64,000 nt of DNA from NCBI GenBank assembly GCA_025210475.1, contig JAOARW010000088.1, forward strand, positions 38,503-102,502, written 5' to 3'. Below the pieces are notes generated by a model. The model did no database searches, was not told where the DNA came from, and worked only from the letters and a program-made list of their open reading frames with translations. Shown here piece by piece: positions 1-10,042 of the stretch (positions within the stretch are counted from its first letter, which is position 1; each line of letters begins with the position of its first letter). The stretch is from Carboxylicivirga sp. (GTDB lineage: Bacteria; Bacteroidota; Bacteroidia; Bacteroidales; Marinilabiliaceae). Made by a program: the position numbers and the translations under genes.

Positions 1-895
1 CCGATACCTTTAGTTTCTTCGATGACGTCCAAACCTTTTCTTTTCCACCATACAGGTTCATCTCTAAAGAATAACTTCCTGATTTACCATCATGCGCCAA
101 CAATTCCACGTCAACAACCGGATTGGCATTGGTGTATTGCTCATCCAGATTACTCTTAAAGAAAAAATCGCGTATTCTTACTTTGGGAGTTGAATAAAGG
201 TATACATCGCGCTCGATACCACTTAATCTCCAAAAGTCCTGACATTCCAAATAAGCACCATCACTAAAGCGGTATACTTCAACGGCAACTGAATTATTAC
301 CTTTTTTAACGTAAGGTGTGATATCAAACTCAGCCGGTGTTTTTGAACCTTGCGAGTAACCAACCTTTTGTCCATTAACCCAAAGGTACATGGCTGACTT
401 AACAGCGCCAAAGTGAATAAAAACCTGACGACCATCCCAGTTGTCAGGAAGTAAAAATTCGCGTTTGTAAGAGCCTACAGGATTCCAATCGTCGGGTACA
501 TTTGGCGGTATCGGATTTTTGGGTGCAAACTCATAACGCGTATTAATATAGATTGGTAAGCCGTATCCTTTAAGCTCCCAGTTGGATGGTACGGTAATAT
601 TGTCCCAGCCCGATACATCGTAATTATCTTTGTAGAAATCCGCAGGTCGATCTCCTGGCACTTTAACCCAATTAAATTTCCATGTGCCATTTAAGGACTG
701 ATAAAATGGCGAATCAGAGGGGATGTTTTTTATCGCTGCTGATTCGCACCCGTAGGTGTAAAAAGTTGTATAGGGTACTTCGCGGTTTATGGCAAATACC
801 TTTTCATTTTCCCAATCTTCTTGCGCATGGCAAACTGCCGCAATAAAGAACAGTTGTAAGAAAATGAATAACTGAATGTGTCTCTTAAAATTCAT
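1..895 (-). CDS. GH2 beta-galactosidase, N-terminal part (cut by window edge)
   Basis: The reverse strand is open from the ATG at 895 to the window edge, giving about 298 residues with no stop. A signal peptide ending near CHAQ is followed by the GH2 sugar-binding jelly-roll: SLNGTWKFNW, VPSNWELKGYG, PIYINTRYEF, GSYKREFLLP, VFIHFGAVKSA, LWVNGQKVGYSQGSKTPAEF, and LECQDFWRLSGIERDVYLY at about residues 70-250. These motifs also occur in the complete 1063-residue GH2 at 27861, so a LacZ-type periplasmic beta-galactosidase of about 1000 residues is expected. The catalytic glutamates lie outside the window. It is divergent from the first HTCS gene. Family assignment is firm; substrate is inferred. 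Confidence 0.93.
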   Translation of the reverse strand, partial: MNFKRHIQLFIFLQLFFIAAVCHAQEDWENEKVFAINREVPYTTFYTYGCESAAIKNIPSDSPFYQSLNGTWKFNWVKVPGDRPADFYKDNYDVSGWDNITVPSNWELKGYGLPIYINTRYEFAPKNPIPPNVPDDWNPVGSYKREFLLPDNWDGRQVFIHFGAVKSAMYLWVNGQKVGYSQGSKTPAEFDITPYVKKGNNSVAVEVYRFSDGAYLECQDFWRLSGIERDVYLYSTPKVRIRDFFFKSNLDEQYTNANPVVDVELLAHDGKSGSYSLEMNLYGGKEKVWTSSKKLKVS

Positions 896-1338
896 AATAG
901 TTTTATATAAATATTAATCGTTTATTCTCTAAAAAGAGTAAGTTTTTATTACTTCAAATTTATTTCCGTATGTCAGATGGAACACCCAAGTAGATTTGAT
1001 TATTCACGTTTGTTTTAAATTGGATAATCAAATTAGCCTGTAGGTTTCATCCAATAGCAAAGGTATTTTCGAGTGGGTTCTTAGAGGTTTAATTATCTTT
1101 CATTTAAGTTTAATAATCTTTCAAGTTGCTTGTTTTCATTTCGTTTTAAAATAAAAGTTCCTTTAAAATCAATGCAGAAGGTAATTATTGTGACTGATGC
1201 TTAAATTAAGAAACACGTTTAAAAAGTTCCATTTGTCGTACCTATAATTTGATCTGCAATGTTGATTTTACCCGAGATGCATCATTCTATTAAAATGGAA
1301 TGCTATTTTTGTTCATCATTGTAATAAGAAGAGCCGGG
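896..1338. promoter_or_regulatory. Divergent promoter region between GH2 and first HTCS
   Basis: No gene is visible here. On the minus strand TAAATTTG (962 to 955) matches the Bacteroidota -7 box TAnnTTTG and would give a leader of roughly 50 nt for the GH2 gene. On the plus strand TATTTTTG (1304-1311) matches the same box and lies about 28 nt before the ATG at 1339. No convincing -33 boxes were identified, so both calls rest on the -7 match and position. Confidence 0.4.
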
Positions 1339-4300
1339 ATGATATTGAGACATGCTTGTATATTTTTTGTGTTGTTAGGTTTGATTTGTAACAAATCCGT
1401 TTGTTATGCAGGCTTTCGAACTTATACTTTTAAGCATCTCACCGAAAATATTGCACTCAAGCAAAGCAATGTGAATAGCATCTATCAGGACAAGGAGGGA
1501 CTGATGTATTTTGGAACCAACGAAGGCTTATTTGTTTATGACGGTTATAAGTCAGTATTGTGCTGGAATAATATTAAAGTGGGTGCTGAACTGCTGGCTA
1601 ATGATATTCATTCCATTAGCGAATTGTCAGGTTCCGATCGATTAATAAGCAGTTCAGACGGGCTTTATGTATACAATATAAAGTATCGAAGTTTTCATCC
1701 GATAGCAGTTAGTGGTCATTGGCCCGATGAAGCTAAGGTAGTTAAGGTTAAGCAACAGTTCTATTGTATTGCATCATCGGAAATAGGAGAATTAGAAATA
1801 TTTGAGCAGGATGGGAATTATCGGGCTGTTTATCATCCTCGAAATAAAGTATTAAAGAAATGGATTAAAAATGAATCCATCGACATTACCAGTCATTGCT
1901 TCTCAAAAGAAGGATCGATTCTTCTGGCTATTGAAGATGATCAGATTTTAAGCTGGAACCCCCATGATAATCAAATTGAATCTTTAGGAAAAGCTACTTT
2001 TTATCTGAATAGTTTGTTTGAAGACAAAAATGGTAAAGTGTGGGCCGGTACCAATAACAATATGTTGCTTTGGTGGAATAAAGGAACCGATCAACCTAAT
2101 ACCATTGAACTTAAGATTAATGAAGAATCGTATGGTAATTTCAAATACATTACTTCGATAACAGAAGATCGGGAAGGCAACCTGCTCATTGGAACAAACA
2201 ACAATGGATTAGCCATAATACGCACCAGCGAGAAATATAAACTGCAACCTGATATCGAATATTATCCTTCAGAGCCTGAAAATAGCAACAGTATTTGCGA
2301 TAATAATGTATCGTGTTTATATACAGATCAGTCCAACGCTATTTTTATAGGTACATTTGGTAATGGTGTAAGCCAGTTGTCCTTAGGGCAAAGTTGTTTT
2401 ATTCAACACATTAACCATATAAATAATGACAATAGCCTGGATCATATCCGGGTTAATGGCATTCATGATGATAACAATGGGAATATCTGGTTTGGCACTC
2501 GTATTGGGCTTAATCGATACAATCGTCAAACGCAACGCTATTATCGTTACCATGATTTATTGGCGGGAGATAGTAACAAGCGTCCTAAAGAAGTTGATTT
2601 AATTGGTGAAACCACCTGTTTTTGCCAGGACAGTATTGGTAATTTGTGGATAGGAACCTATGGTACAGGGGTATTTATGTACTCATACATTTACGATCGC
2701 TTTTATCATTTTAAGGATAATGAAGGCCGGCTTGTTCCAACAACGCGAATAACAGATGTTAGCATTGATAACAAGGGTTTTTTATGGATTGCGACACATG
2801 GGGCAGGTATGGCACGAGTTGACAGTGTTGATTTGCAAAATCAGCATTTATATTTAAAGCCTTATCGTTGCTCTATCGAAAATCCTCATGGCTTTGCATC
2901 ACAATCGATTGATATTATTTTCCCAGATAAGAATAATAATCTGTGGTGCTCATTTCCCGAAAAAGGTTTGTTCAGGTATAACCTGGAAACAGATAAAATG
3001 CAGCTTTATGCCCATGCCTCAGGCGATTCAACAAGCATATCCAACAACGGAGTTATCTCTATTTGTTCAGATCGGGATGAGAACCTTTGGTTTGGCACTG
3101 CCAGGGGGCTTAATAAGTTCGATGTAGAAAGTGAGGTTTTTACAAGTTACACCATGGAAAGAGGATTACCACACAATTCCATATGTGGTGTTTTAAGTGA
3201 TGAATCAGCAAATATTTGGCTTTATACGCAAAGGGGTATTTATCGATTTAATCCATTAACAGAAACCTTTGATCGTTTTATTGAAAACAGCCGTATTGTT
3301 CATGAGGATAAGACCATTGATGCCACCTGCAAGAATGAGGATGGTAAACTTTATCTGGGAACCATCAATAATGGTTGTTTTGAATTCCATCCGGATAGCA
3401 TCATTGATAATGTCTTCATTCCGAAAGTGACATTTACCAACTTTAAGGTTTCGGGCCGATCGGTTTATGAGTTGGATCAGAATGAGTTGAAATTGGAATC
3501 AGAAATAGCTGAAAATGGCACAGTGAACTTAAATTATCAGCAAAATGATATTGCCATTGAATATTCGGCATTAGCTTATCATTCCGATCTTAATATTCAG
3601 CTAATGTACCGGATGGAGGGTGTTGATAATTCCTGGAACACGAGTGATGAAACGAAGTTGGAAGTATCCTATGCTAATCTTAATCCGGGTAAATATACCT
3701 TTCGGGTAAAAGCCAAAAATAGCTTGATGCCCGATGCGGAAAAAGAATCAGGTATTATTATAACTATACATCCGCCTTTTTGGGCTACAAACTGGGCCTA
3801 CGGCTTGTATCTTATCGTCATTTCCCTCATTGGATTTGCTCTTTATCGATACACGGTGTCGCGTCTTAGTTTAAAAAATGATCTTAAAATGGAACGCATG
3901 AAGCTTGGCTTTTTTACCAACGTATCCCATGAGTTCAGAACACCTTTAACCTTAATTGCAGGACCTTTGAAAAAACTGATGGCAGATGACGGGTTAAAAG
4001 AGCAGGATCGACATACTTATTACAACCTGATGCACAAAAACACGGATAAACTGCTTAAGCTGGTTAATCAGATTCTTGATATTAGGAAGGTGGATAAAGG
4101 AAAAATGGCTTTGAATGCTGAAGAGTCTGATATTATTTCGCTTGCAAGAGAAGTGTTTGATAGCTTTAGTATCATTGCTCATGAGCGGGAGATAAACTAT
4201 CAATTTAAAAGTGATTCGGATCGAGTATTGCTCTGGTATGATGAAGATAAACTTGAGAAAGTCCTATTTAATTTGTTGTCAAATGCCTTTAAATATTCGG

Positions 4301-5472
4301 CCGATAAAAGCTCGATTTCATTAACTATAAATAAGGAAGCACATAAACATGAAATTAGGATTCAGGTAACAGATACTGGCAGAGGTATTCCCGAGGATCA
4401 ATTGGGGAATGTGTTTACCCGTTTTTATCGAGTTGAAGATTATTCAGACCTGGCAGCTAACGGCACCGGTTTAGGCCTGTCCATTGTAAAAACGTTTGTT
4501 GAAATGCATTCGGGCAGTGTGAAGGTGACTAATAACGAAAGCAGTGGCTGTACATTTACTGTGACATTGCCATTGGGTGATCAGCATTTGTTGGATAATC
4601 AGAAGATAAATCAGTCGGATAAAGGGCCTGTTAAAGAATTTGTTGGCAAATCACCTTCGCAATCTCTAAAAGGAACGATTAAAGAGAATAAGAGTGATTT
4701 GGCAGATGAACAAGCACCTTTAGTTTTAATTGTTGAAGATAATGAGGATGTAAGGCAGTTTATTAAACAAGAATTGCAAACTTCGTATCGCATAATTACA
4801 GCAATAAACGGCAAAGAAGGATTAGACAAAGCTGTTGAAGAATATCCCGATTTGATTGTATCGGATGTGATGATGCCGGAAATGGATGGATTGGAGTTTT
4901 GCCAAAAGGTAAAAGAAGATATCCGAATTTGCCATATTCCTGTGGTCTTACTAACAGCACGATCTTCATCCGATCAGCAAATTGAAGGTATTGAAACAGG
5001 CGCCGATGCCTATATTACCAAGCCTTTTGATCCGAGTTATCTGGAGGCGAGAGTCAGGAATTTAATATCATCCCGGTTGCTGTTAAAGCAAGCTTTTTCC
5101 AAAAGCTTGACCGAACCCTCAGCAGAGCCCAAAAGAATGGCCAACTCTCTGGATGAACAATTCATTGAAAAAGCCACTCAAGTGGTAAGCGACAATCTGG
5201 AAAATCCTGAATTCTCGGTACCAGAATTTACCCAGCAGATGGGAATGAGCAATTCTGTATTTTATCGAAAAATAAAGGCTATAACTGATTTGTCGGCGGG
5301 TGAATTTATTAAACATATCAGAATGCAAAAAGCGCTTGAGCTATTGGGCGAAGAGTCTTATACAATTTCAGAAATTGCCAATAAGGTGGGGTTCAACGAT
5401 CCGAAATATTTTAGCACGGCATTTAAGAAAACATTTGGTAAATCGCCAAAACAATACTTGGGGCAGAAATAA
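1339..5472 (+). CDS. Hybrid two-component system sensor/regulator (HTCS 1)
   Basis: One-protein two-component system that senses a glycan fragment in the periplasm and activates transcription in the cytoplasm. Seen in order, counted from an in-frame ATG at 1300: signal peptide; about 14 Reg_prop propeller blades (NGKVWAGTNNN, DSIGNLWIGTYGTG) to about residue 750; Y_Y_Y domain; transmembrane helix about 834-855; HisKA with FFTNVSHEFRTPL (His877); HATPase with NLLSNAFKYS and DTGRGIP; receiver with SDVMMPEMDG (Asp1189); and a C-terminal AraC HTH ending in KTFGKSPKQYL. I prefer the ATG at 1339 (residue 14 of the longer frame). It begins a clean signal peptide, and a promoter-like TATTTTTG overlaps the longer start. 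It stands directly before a second HTCS. Confidence 0.95.
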   Translation: MILRHACIFFVLLGLICNKSVCYAGFRTYTFKHLTENIALKQSNVNSIYQDKEGLMYFGTNEGLFVYDGYKSVLCWNNIKVGAELLANDIHSISELSGSDRLISSSDGLYVYNIKYRSFHPIAVSGHWPDEAKVVKVKQQFYCIASSEIGELEIFEQDGNYRAVYHPRNKVLKKWIKNESIDITSHCFSKEGSILLAIEDDQILSWNPHDNQIESLGKATFYLNSLFEDKNGKVWAGTNNNMLLWWNKGTDQPNTIELKINEESYGNFKYITSITEDREGNLLIGTNNNGLAIIRTSEKYKLQPDIEYYPSEPENSNSICDNNVSCLYTDQSNAIFIGTFGNGVSQLSLGQSCFIQHINHINNDNSLDHIRVNGIHDDNNGNIWFGTRIGLNRYNRQTQRYYRYHDLLAGDSNKRPKEVDLIGETTCFCQDSIGNLWIGTYGTGVFMYSYIYDRFYHFKDNEGRLVPTTRITDVSIDNKGFLWIATHGAGMARVDSVDLQNQHLYLKPYRCSIENPHGFASQSIDIIFPDKNNNLWCSFPEKGLFRYNLETDKMQLYAHASGDSTSISNNGVISICSDRDENLWFGTARGLNKFDVESEVFTSYTMERGLPHNSICGVLSDESANIWLYTQRGIYRFNPLTETFDRFIENSRIVHEDKTIDATCKNEDGKLYLGTINNGCFEFHPDSIIDNVFIPKVTFTNFKVSGRSVYELDQNELKLESEIAENGTVNLNYQQNDIAIEYSALAYHSDLNIQLMYRMEGVDNSWNTSDETKLEVSYANLNPGKYTFRVKAKNSLMPDAEKESGIIITIHPPFWATNWAYGLYLIVISLIGFALYRYTVSRLSLKNDLKMERMKLGFFTNVSHEFRTPLTLIAGPLKKLMADDGLKEQDRHTYYNLMHKNTDKLLKLVNQILDIRKVDKGKMALNAEESDIISLAREVFDSFSIIAHEREINYQFKSDSDRVLLWYDEDKLEKVLFNLLSNAFKYSADKSSISLTINKEAHKHEIRIQVTDTGRGIPEDQLGNVFTRFYRVEDYSDLAANGTGLGLSIVKTFVEMHSGSVKVTNNESSGCTFTVTLPLGDQHLLDNQKINQSDKGPVKEFVGKSPSQSLKGTIKENKSDLADEQAPLVLIVEDNEDVRQFIKQELQTSYRIITAINGKEGLDKAVEEYPDLIVSDVMMPEMDGLEFCQKVKEDIRICHIPVVLLTARSSSDQQIEGIETGADAYITKPFDPSYLEARVRNLISSRLLLKQAFSKSLTEPSAEPKRMANSLDEQFIEKATQVVSDNLENPEFSVPEFTQQMGMSNSVFYRKIKAITDLSAGEFIKHIRMQKALELLGEESYTISEIANKVGFNDPKYFSTAFKKTFGKSPKQYLGQK

Positions 5473-5658
5473 GAATGTTGGAACTATAATTCTATTGATA
5501 AACTAACAGTTTTATAATTGATAAAACCTCATTGATTATTGAAATTGATTGTGTAAGGTGTTGTGAGGTAATTGGATGGGTGTTGGAAAAGTGATTTTGT
5601 ATGCATTGGATGATTGGCATCATCAGATCTGTATTTTTCAAATCATAAAAACTGTGAG

Positions 5659-5666
5659 TATATTTG
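5659..5666 (+). promoter_or_regulatory. Candidate promoter -7 box for HTCS 2
   Basis: TATATTTG fits the Bacteroidota consensus TAnnTTTG and lies about 97 nt before the ATG of the second HTCS. The 290-bp gap 5473-5762 holds no gene and no strong terminator, so HTCS 2 may also be read through from HTCS 1. No clear -33 box was seen. Confidence 0.35.
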
Positions 5667-5762
5667 AAATTGGAAAGAAATTTATACACTGCTGTTTATT
5701 CTGTTGTTTGTGTTTGAGTATGCAATAGTGTTATATTGTGAGAACCGGTAAAAACTATACGC

Positions 5763-8700
5763 ATGAGGTGGTCTGTTTTATTGTTTGTTACTTTAGTAAG
5801 TCAAATTTCCTTTGGTCAGGGTGTTCGGTTTAATAAAGTGATAGGGCATGGCGAATTTGATAACAGTTCAATAACAGCAATTGCAGAGGATTATTTGGGA
5901 AGAATGTGGTTTGGTTCGCGTGAGGGATTACATTTGTACGATGCCACTTCAATTCGTTCTTTTCGTTCCGAAATAGGGAATGAGCAAAGTCTTACAACCA
6001 ACTGGATTCAGTGCTTGAGAGAAGATTCTTTGCAAAACCTGTGGATTGGTACCGATAATGGCTTAAACAAAATGTCAATGGCGGATTTCTCGGTACAACG
6101 TTATAATTTGTCGGATTTTGGTAGCAGGGGTAATTCTATTTTGGATATTTATGTTGATAAAAATGGAATAGTTTGGGTTAGTTCGTTTGGTGGTTTATAT
6201 TATTATCAAACCGATGAAAACCGCTTTAGAAAACTAAACATTGCCAGTGTCGATCAGGATTTCGTTATTAATCATATTTTTAAGAATAACGATGATGAGC
6301 TAGTGTTGGTAACCAATAACTCAGGACTCTATACCATTGATGTTGATGATTTTTCGATTGCCCCTTTATTTACTCATCAATTACAGCAATATGAAATTAG
6401 AAATGCGGTTCAGGACGACAATAATAATTATTGGTTGGCTACCAAAAGCGACGGCATGATTCTTTTTAATGGGCAAGAAGCTAAAAGGTTTAAGCCAACT
6501 GAAGTGACTCATAATATCCTGCAGGTATTTAGTGACCAATCTGGTGTATATGCCTTAAGTGATGGTGATGGTTTGTATCATATAGATCCAAAAAAACATA
6601 CTTTGGCCAGGTACCGAATTGCTGATGAAGTTGGTATTACAAGCAACGTATTGGTATCTGTATACAAAGATAGCCGCAATACTATTTGGTTCGGTATGAT
6701 TAATTCAGGTGTATGTTATCTGGATAAGTATTCTAGTGTCTTTACCCATCATCTAAGTCAAATGGAGCATTCCTCTTTAAAAAGAAAGCTAAGTATTCTG
6801 GATGCATTAGCACTTGATCGCGATAATCTTTTGCTGGCAACAGATGGGGAGGGTCTTGTGAAAATTAATATCAACACGGGCGATACCACCAAAATAGCAT
6901 TGGGTAATATAAGGGTGGTAAAGAAATTATATAGAGACAACAATGGATTCATTTGGGGAGGTACTTATCAGGACGGGTTGATATGTTTAGATAAGAACCT
7001 TACTTTGATAAAACATTATTCAAAAATCAGTAGTCAGAATGGAAACCTGGTTGACGATAGTGTATGGGCTTTAAAGGAAGACTATAGTGGTAATTTCTGG
7101 ATTGGAACCCTGGGCAGCGGTTTATTTTTGTTCGACACAAAAGAGGAAACTTTTTACAGTTGTAAAGAAGATTTGGAAGATTTTAAACTGGATGAATCAG
7201 TCATTACAACCATTTACATCGATAACACTAATAAGTTATATGTAGGCACCAAAGAAGGTTTGATGGTCTATGATGAACAGTCAAAACGTTTTAATTCATT
7301 TAATACGATTGCCAAGCCGCTAAGCAATAACACCATTCGGCAAGTTTACGAAGATCAGGATAAGGGCATGTGGATATGTACCGAGAATGGCCTGAATCAT
7401 TGGAAAAATGGTGAGCTTACTATATATAGCAAAGAAAATGGGCTTTCAGCCAGTCGCATTCAGGGTATTGTTGAAGATAAGAACGGACGCTTATGGGTCG
7501 CCTCAACATATGGCTTAAATCTGGGTATTGACAGTACACATTACAGAACGCTTTTAATGGAAGATGGATTATCATCTAACAATATTAATACAGAAGGCGT
7601 TATTTTATTGCCGGATAAACAGGTACTGTTACTGACTTTAAATGGTATTACCCTATTTGATCCGGATAAGATTAAAACCAACCAACAGGAACCCGAAGTT
7701 GTTTTTTCTGATTTATGGATCAACGGACAGATTCAAAATGATTTTACCGGAACGAAGACTAGAAAACATATTAGTTCGAGGGACAAAATCAAGTTCAAGT
7801 ACGAAGAACGTTTCTTTAGCATTGGATTTTCGGCTTTGAATTATAACTGGCCATCAAAAAACAAGTACAGTTATCTGCTCGAAGGTTATAGTAAACAATG
7901 GATTGAAGGAGGTAACCTGGGAAGGGCAACATTCACTAACCTTACACCTGGCGACTATGTTTTTAAAGTGAAGGCAGCTAACAACGATGGATTATGGAAT
8001 AATCAGACAAAGGAATTGGTCATTGAGGTGATGCCACCCTGGTGGGATACCTGGTGGGCCAATTTAATTTATTTCAGTGTGTTGGTTGGCATAATCTATT
8101 TCTTCCGCGCTTATATTGTTAAGGGTGAGATTTATAAGCATACGATCAGAACCAAAGAGCTGGAAGTAAAAAGAAAAGAAGAATTGGAAAAGTTGAAGGA
8201 TCAATTCTTTACTAATATTTCGCACGATATTCGTACACCATTGAGTTTAATTGTTGCCCCTATTTCGAGCCTGATTAATAGTGAAGAGAAATTGTCACAG
8301 AATGAGCGTCACAATGTTTACCAGACCATCAAACGTAATTGCGATAGTTTATTGAGGTTAGTCAATCAACTGTTAGATTATCGTAAGCTGGAACTGGGTA
8401 AGCTTAAATTAAGAGTAAAAAAGATAAATTTAAGTGAACTGATGCATGAAATGGTTCAACGCTTTGCAACCACAACTTACAGCAATCAAAACTATACAAT
8501 TAAGGTTGAGGCGGAACAAAATGTGACTATTGCCGGCGATTACCTACTGGTCGAAAATATTTTCTACAATCTGATTTCCAATGCCATTAAACATTCCAAT
8601 AAAGCGGAGGTTGAAATTATTCTAGGCTGTAAAAAAGTTGAAGAAGAAGTCGAGTTTTGGGTTAAAGATAATGGCGAAGGTATTAGTTCATCAAATATGA

Positions 8701-9734
8701 AACGCATATTTGATCGATTCTACCAGGGCGATCATAAAGGTTATGGAAGCGGAATAGGCTTATCTTACGTAAAAGAATTGGTTGATGTTCATAAGGGTAC
8801 AATCAGTGTCGAGAGTTCTTCTGAATGGGGTACGAAATTTATTTTAAATTGGCCGGCTGCCAGGCAGCAATTTGATGGGAAACCAATAGAGGATATTGAT
8901 GATATTGATGGGGGGCAATTAACGAGTGAAGCTTCTGAAAATGCCAACGACACTAATTTAACTGATCATTCTAAAAAGCCTAAAATCATTATCGCAGAAG
9001 ATAATGATGATCTTAGGAACTATTTAAACAGCGAATTCCAGGGCACTTATAAAATCAAACTGGCAGCCAATGGGGTTGAAGCACTTAAGTTGGTCGATAC
9101 ATTTTTTCCTGATCTTATTATCTCAGATGTTATGATGCCCGAGATGGATGGAAATGAACTTTGTAAAAAGGTGAAGTCCAAATTGGCAACCAGTCATATA
9201 CCGGTACTTTTATTAACTGCCAAAACAACGGACGAGCATCAGTTGGAGGGTATTGAATCTGGGGCCGATGGTTATATTACCAAGCCATTTAACATTGATT
9301 TGTTAAGAAAGAAGGTAGAAAAAACCATTGAAATACGAAATCAGCTACGAAAGCGTTTTAGTCAGCTTCCGGAAGTTGATCCACAGGACTTACAAATGAG
9401 CGAAGCCGATAAAAAGTTGCTGACAAAGCTAAATGCATACATCGATAAAAACATTCAGGAAACTGAACTATCAATCGAATCGGTAGCCGAAGAGTTGGGT
9501 TTAAGTCGTGGACATTTTCACAAAAAGATGAAAGCACTGACCGATGCTTCACCTTCTGAGTACATTCGAACCATTCGATTAAAGAAAGCAGCTGAATTAT
9601 TGCGCCTCAGAAAATATTCCATCGAGGAGGTTAGTTACGAAGTTGGCTTCTCCAGTCCATCTTATTTTAGCAGGTCTTTTAACAATTTTTACGGTGTTTC
9701 ACCATCAAAATACATTCAAACAGATAAGGATTAA
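5763..9734 (+). CDS. Hybrid two-component system sensor/regulator (HTCS 2)
   Basis: Second HTCS, 1323 residues, same architecture as its neighbour: signal peptide ending SFGQ; Reg_prop propeller repeats (EDYLGRMWFGSREGLHLYD, EDYSGNFWIGTLGSGL) to about residue 640; Y_Y_Y domain; transmembrane helix about 766-787; coiled linker; HisKA with FFTNISHDIRTPL (His821); HATPase with NLISNAIKHS and GSGIGLSYVKELV; receiver with SDVMMPEMDG (Asp1122); C-terminal AraC HTH with VAEELGLSRGHFHKKMKAL and GVSPSKYI. All phosphotransfer residues are present. It lies immediately upstream of the SusC/SusD pair, so it is the likelier direct activator of that operon. Confidence 0.95.
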   Translation: MRWSVLLFVTLVSQISFGQGVRFNKVIGHGEFDNSSITAIAEDYLGRMWFGSREGLHLYDATSIRSFRSEIGNEQSLTTNWIQCLREDSLQNLWIGTDNGLNKMSMADFSVQRYNLSDFGSRGNSILDIYVDKNGIVWVSSFGGLYYYQTDENRFRKLNIASVDQDFVINHIFKNNDDELVLVTNNSGLYTIDVDDFSIAPLFTHQLQQYEIRNAVQDDNNNYWLATKSDGMILFNGQEAKRFKPTEVTHNILQVFSDQSGVYALSDGDGLYHIDPKKHTLARYRIADEVGITSNVLVSVYKDSRNTIWFGMINSGVCYLDKYSSVFTHHLSQMEHSSLKRKLSILDALALDRDNLLLATDGEGLVKININTGDTTKIALGNIRVVKKLYRDNNGFIWGGTYQDGLICLDKNLTLIKHYSKISSQNGNLVDDSVWALKEDYSGNFWIGTLGSGLFLFDTKEETFYSCKEDLEDFKLDESVITTIYIDNTNKLYVGTKEGLMVYDEQSKRFNSFNTIAKPLSNNTIRQVYEDQDKGMWICTENGLNHWKNGELTIYSKENGLSASRIQGIVEDKNGRLWVASTYGLNLGIDSTHYRTLLMEDGLSSNNINTEGVILLPDKQVLLLTLNGITLFDPDKIKTNQQEPEVVFSDLWINGQIQNDFTGTKTRKHISSRDKIKFKYEERFFSIGFSALNYNWPSKNKYSYLLEGYSKQWIEGGNLGRATFTNLTPGDYVFKVKAANNDGLWNNQTKELVIEVMPPWWDTWWANLIYFSVLVGIIYFFRAYIVKGEIYKHTIRTKELEVKRKEELEKLKDQFFTNISHDIRTPLSLIVAPISSLINSEEKLSQNERHNVYQTIKRNCDSLLRLVNQLLDYRKLELGKLKLRVKKINLSELMHEMVQRFATTTYSNQNYTIKVEAEQNVTIAGDYLLVENIFYNLISNAIKHSNKAEVEIILGCKKVEEEVEFWVKDNGEGISSSNMKRIFDRFYQGDHKGYGSGIGLSYVKELVDVHKGTISVESSSEWGTKFILNWPAARQQFDGKPIEDIDDIDGGQLTSEASENANDTNLTDHSKKPKIIIAEDNDDLRNYLNSEFQGTYKIKLAANGVEALKLVDTFFPDLIISDVMMPEMDGNELCKKVKSKLATSHIPVLLLTAKTTDEHQLEGIESGADGYITKPFNIDLLRKKVEKTIEIRNQLRKRFSQLPEVDPQDLQMSEADKKLLTKLNAYIDKNIQETELSIESVAEELGLSRGHFHKKMKALTDASPSEYIRTIRLKKAAELLRLRKYSIEEVSYEVGFSSPSYFSRSFNNFYGVSPSKYIQTDKD

Positions 9735-9800
9735 TTAAGTATCGTTAAGAAATTTTAGTAAATTACTAAGTGTTATATAATCAATTGGTTAGTTGTTGTT

Positions 9801-9829
9801 TTGATGACATGTTTTAACAAGTTGATGAC
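9801..9829 (+). promoter_or_regulatory. Candidate HTCS/AraC operator: direct repeat TTGATGAC with 21-bp period
   Basis: TTGATGAC occurs at 9801-9808 and again at 9822-9829, exactly two helical turns apart on the same strand. AraC-type DNA-binding domains commonly bind direct repeats with about this period. An imperfect -7 box lies a few bases downstream (TAAAATTTTG, 9836-9845). It sits between the HTCS gene and SusC. The match is short, so this remains a candidate. Confidence 0.4.
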
Positions 9830-9921
9830 GTAGTGTAAAATTTTGAACGCATGAGGTAAAGTATTTAATACCTGAATGAAAGCAGTTCGGGCGCGGTTCA
9901 TTTTCCTTTGTAATAAAAAGA

Positions 9922-10032
9922 ATGAAGCGATTAACGAATTTATTCAGTCAGCTATTTACCAAAAGGGGAGTGATCGAATTCATTCTGATAATGGTAATAG
10001 CACTGATACTGCTTTTATTAATTAAGTACTAA
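9922..10032 (+). CDS. Small membrane peptide (36 aa) before SusC
   Basis: ATG at 9922 to TAA at 10030-10032, ending 10 nt before the SusC start. The product has a basic N-terminal half (MKRLTNLFSQLFTKRG) and one long hydrophobic stretch (IEFILIMVIALILLLLI), then KY. This is the pattern of a single-pass inner-membrane peptide with the N terminus inside. No family is recognised. The spacing suggests translation in the same transcript as SusC. It could be a real microprotein, a leader peptide affecting SusC expression, or chance; the strong transmembrane pattern and tight spacing favour a gene. Confidence 0.55.
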   Translation: MKRLTNLFSQLFTKRGVIEFILIMVIALILLLLIKY

Positions 10033-10042
10033 TTTTTATTTT

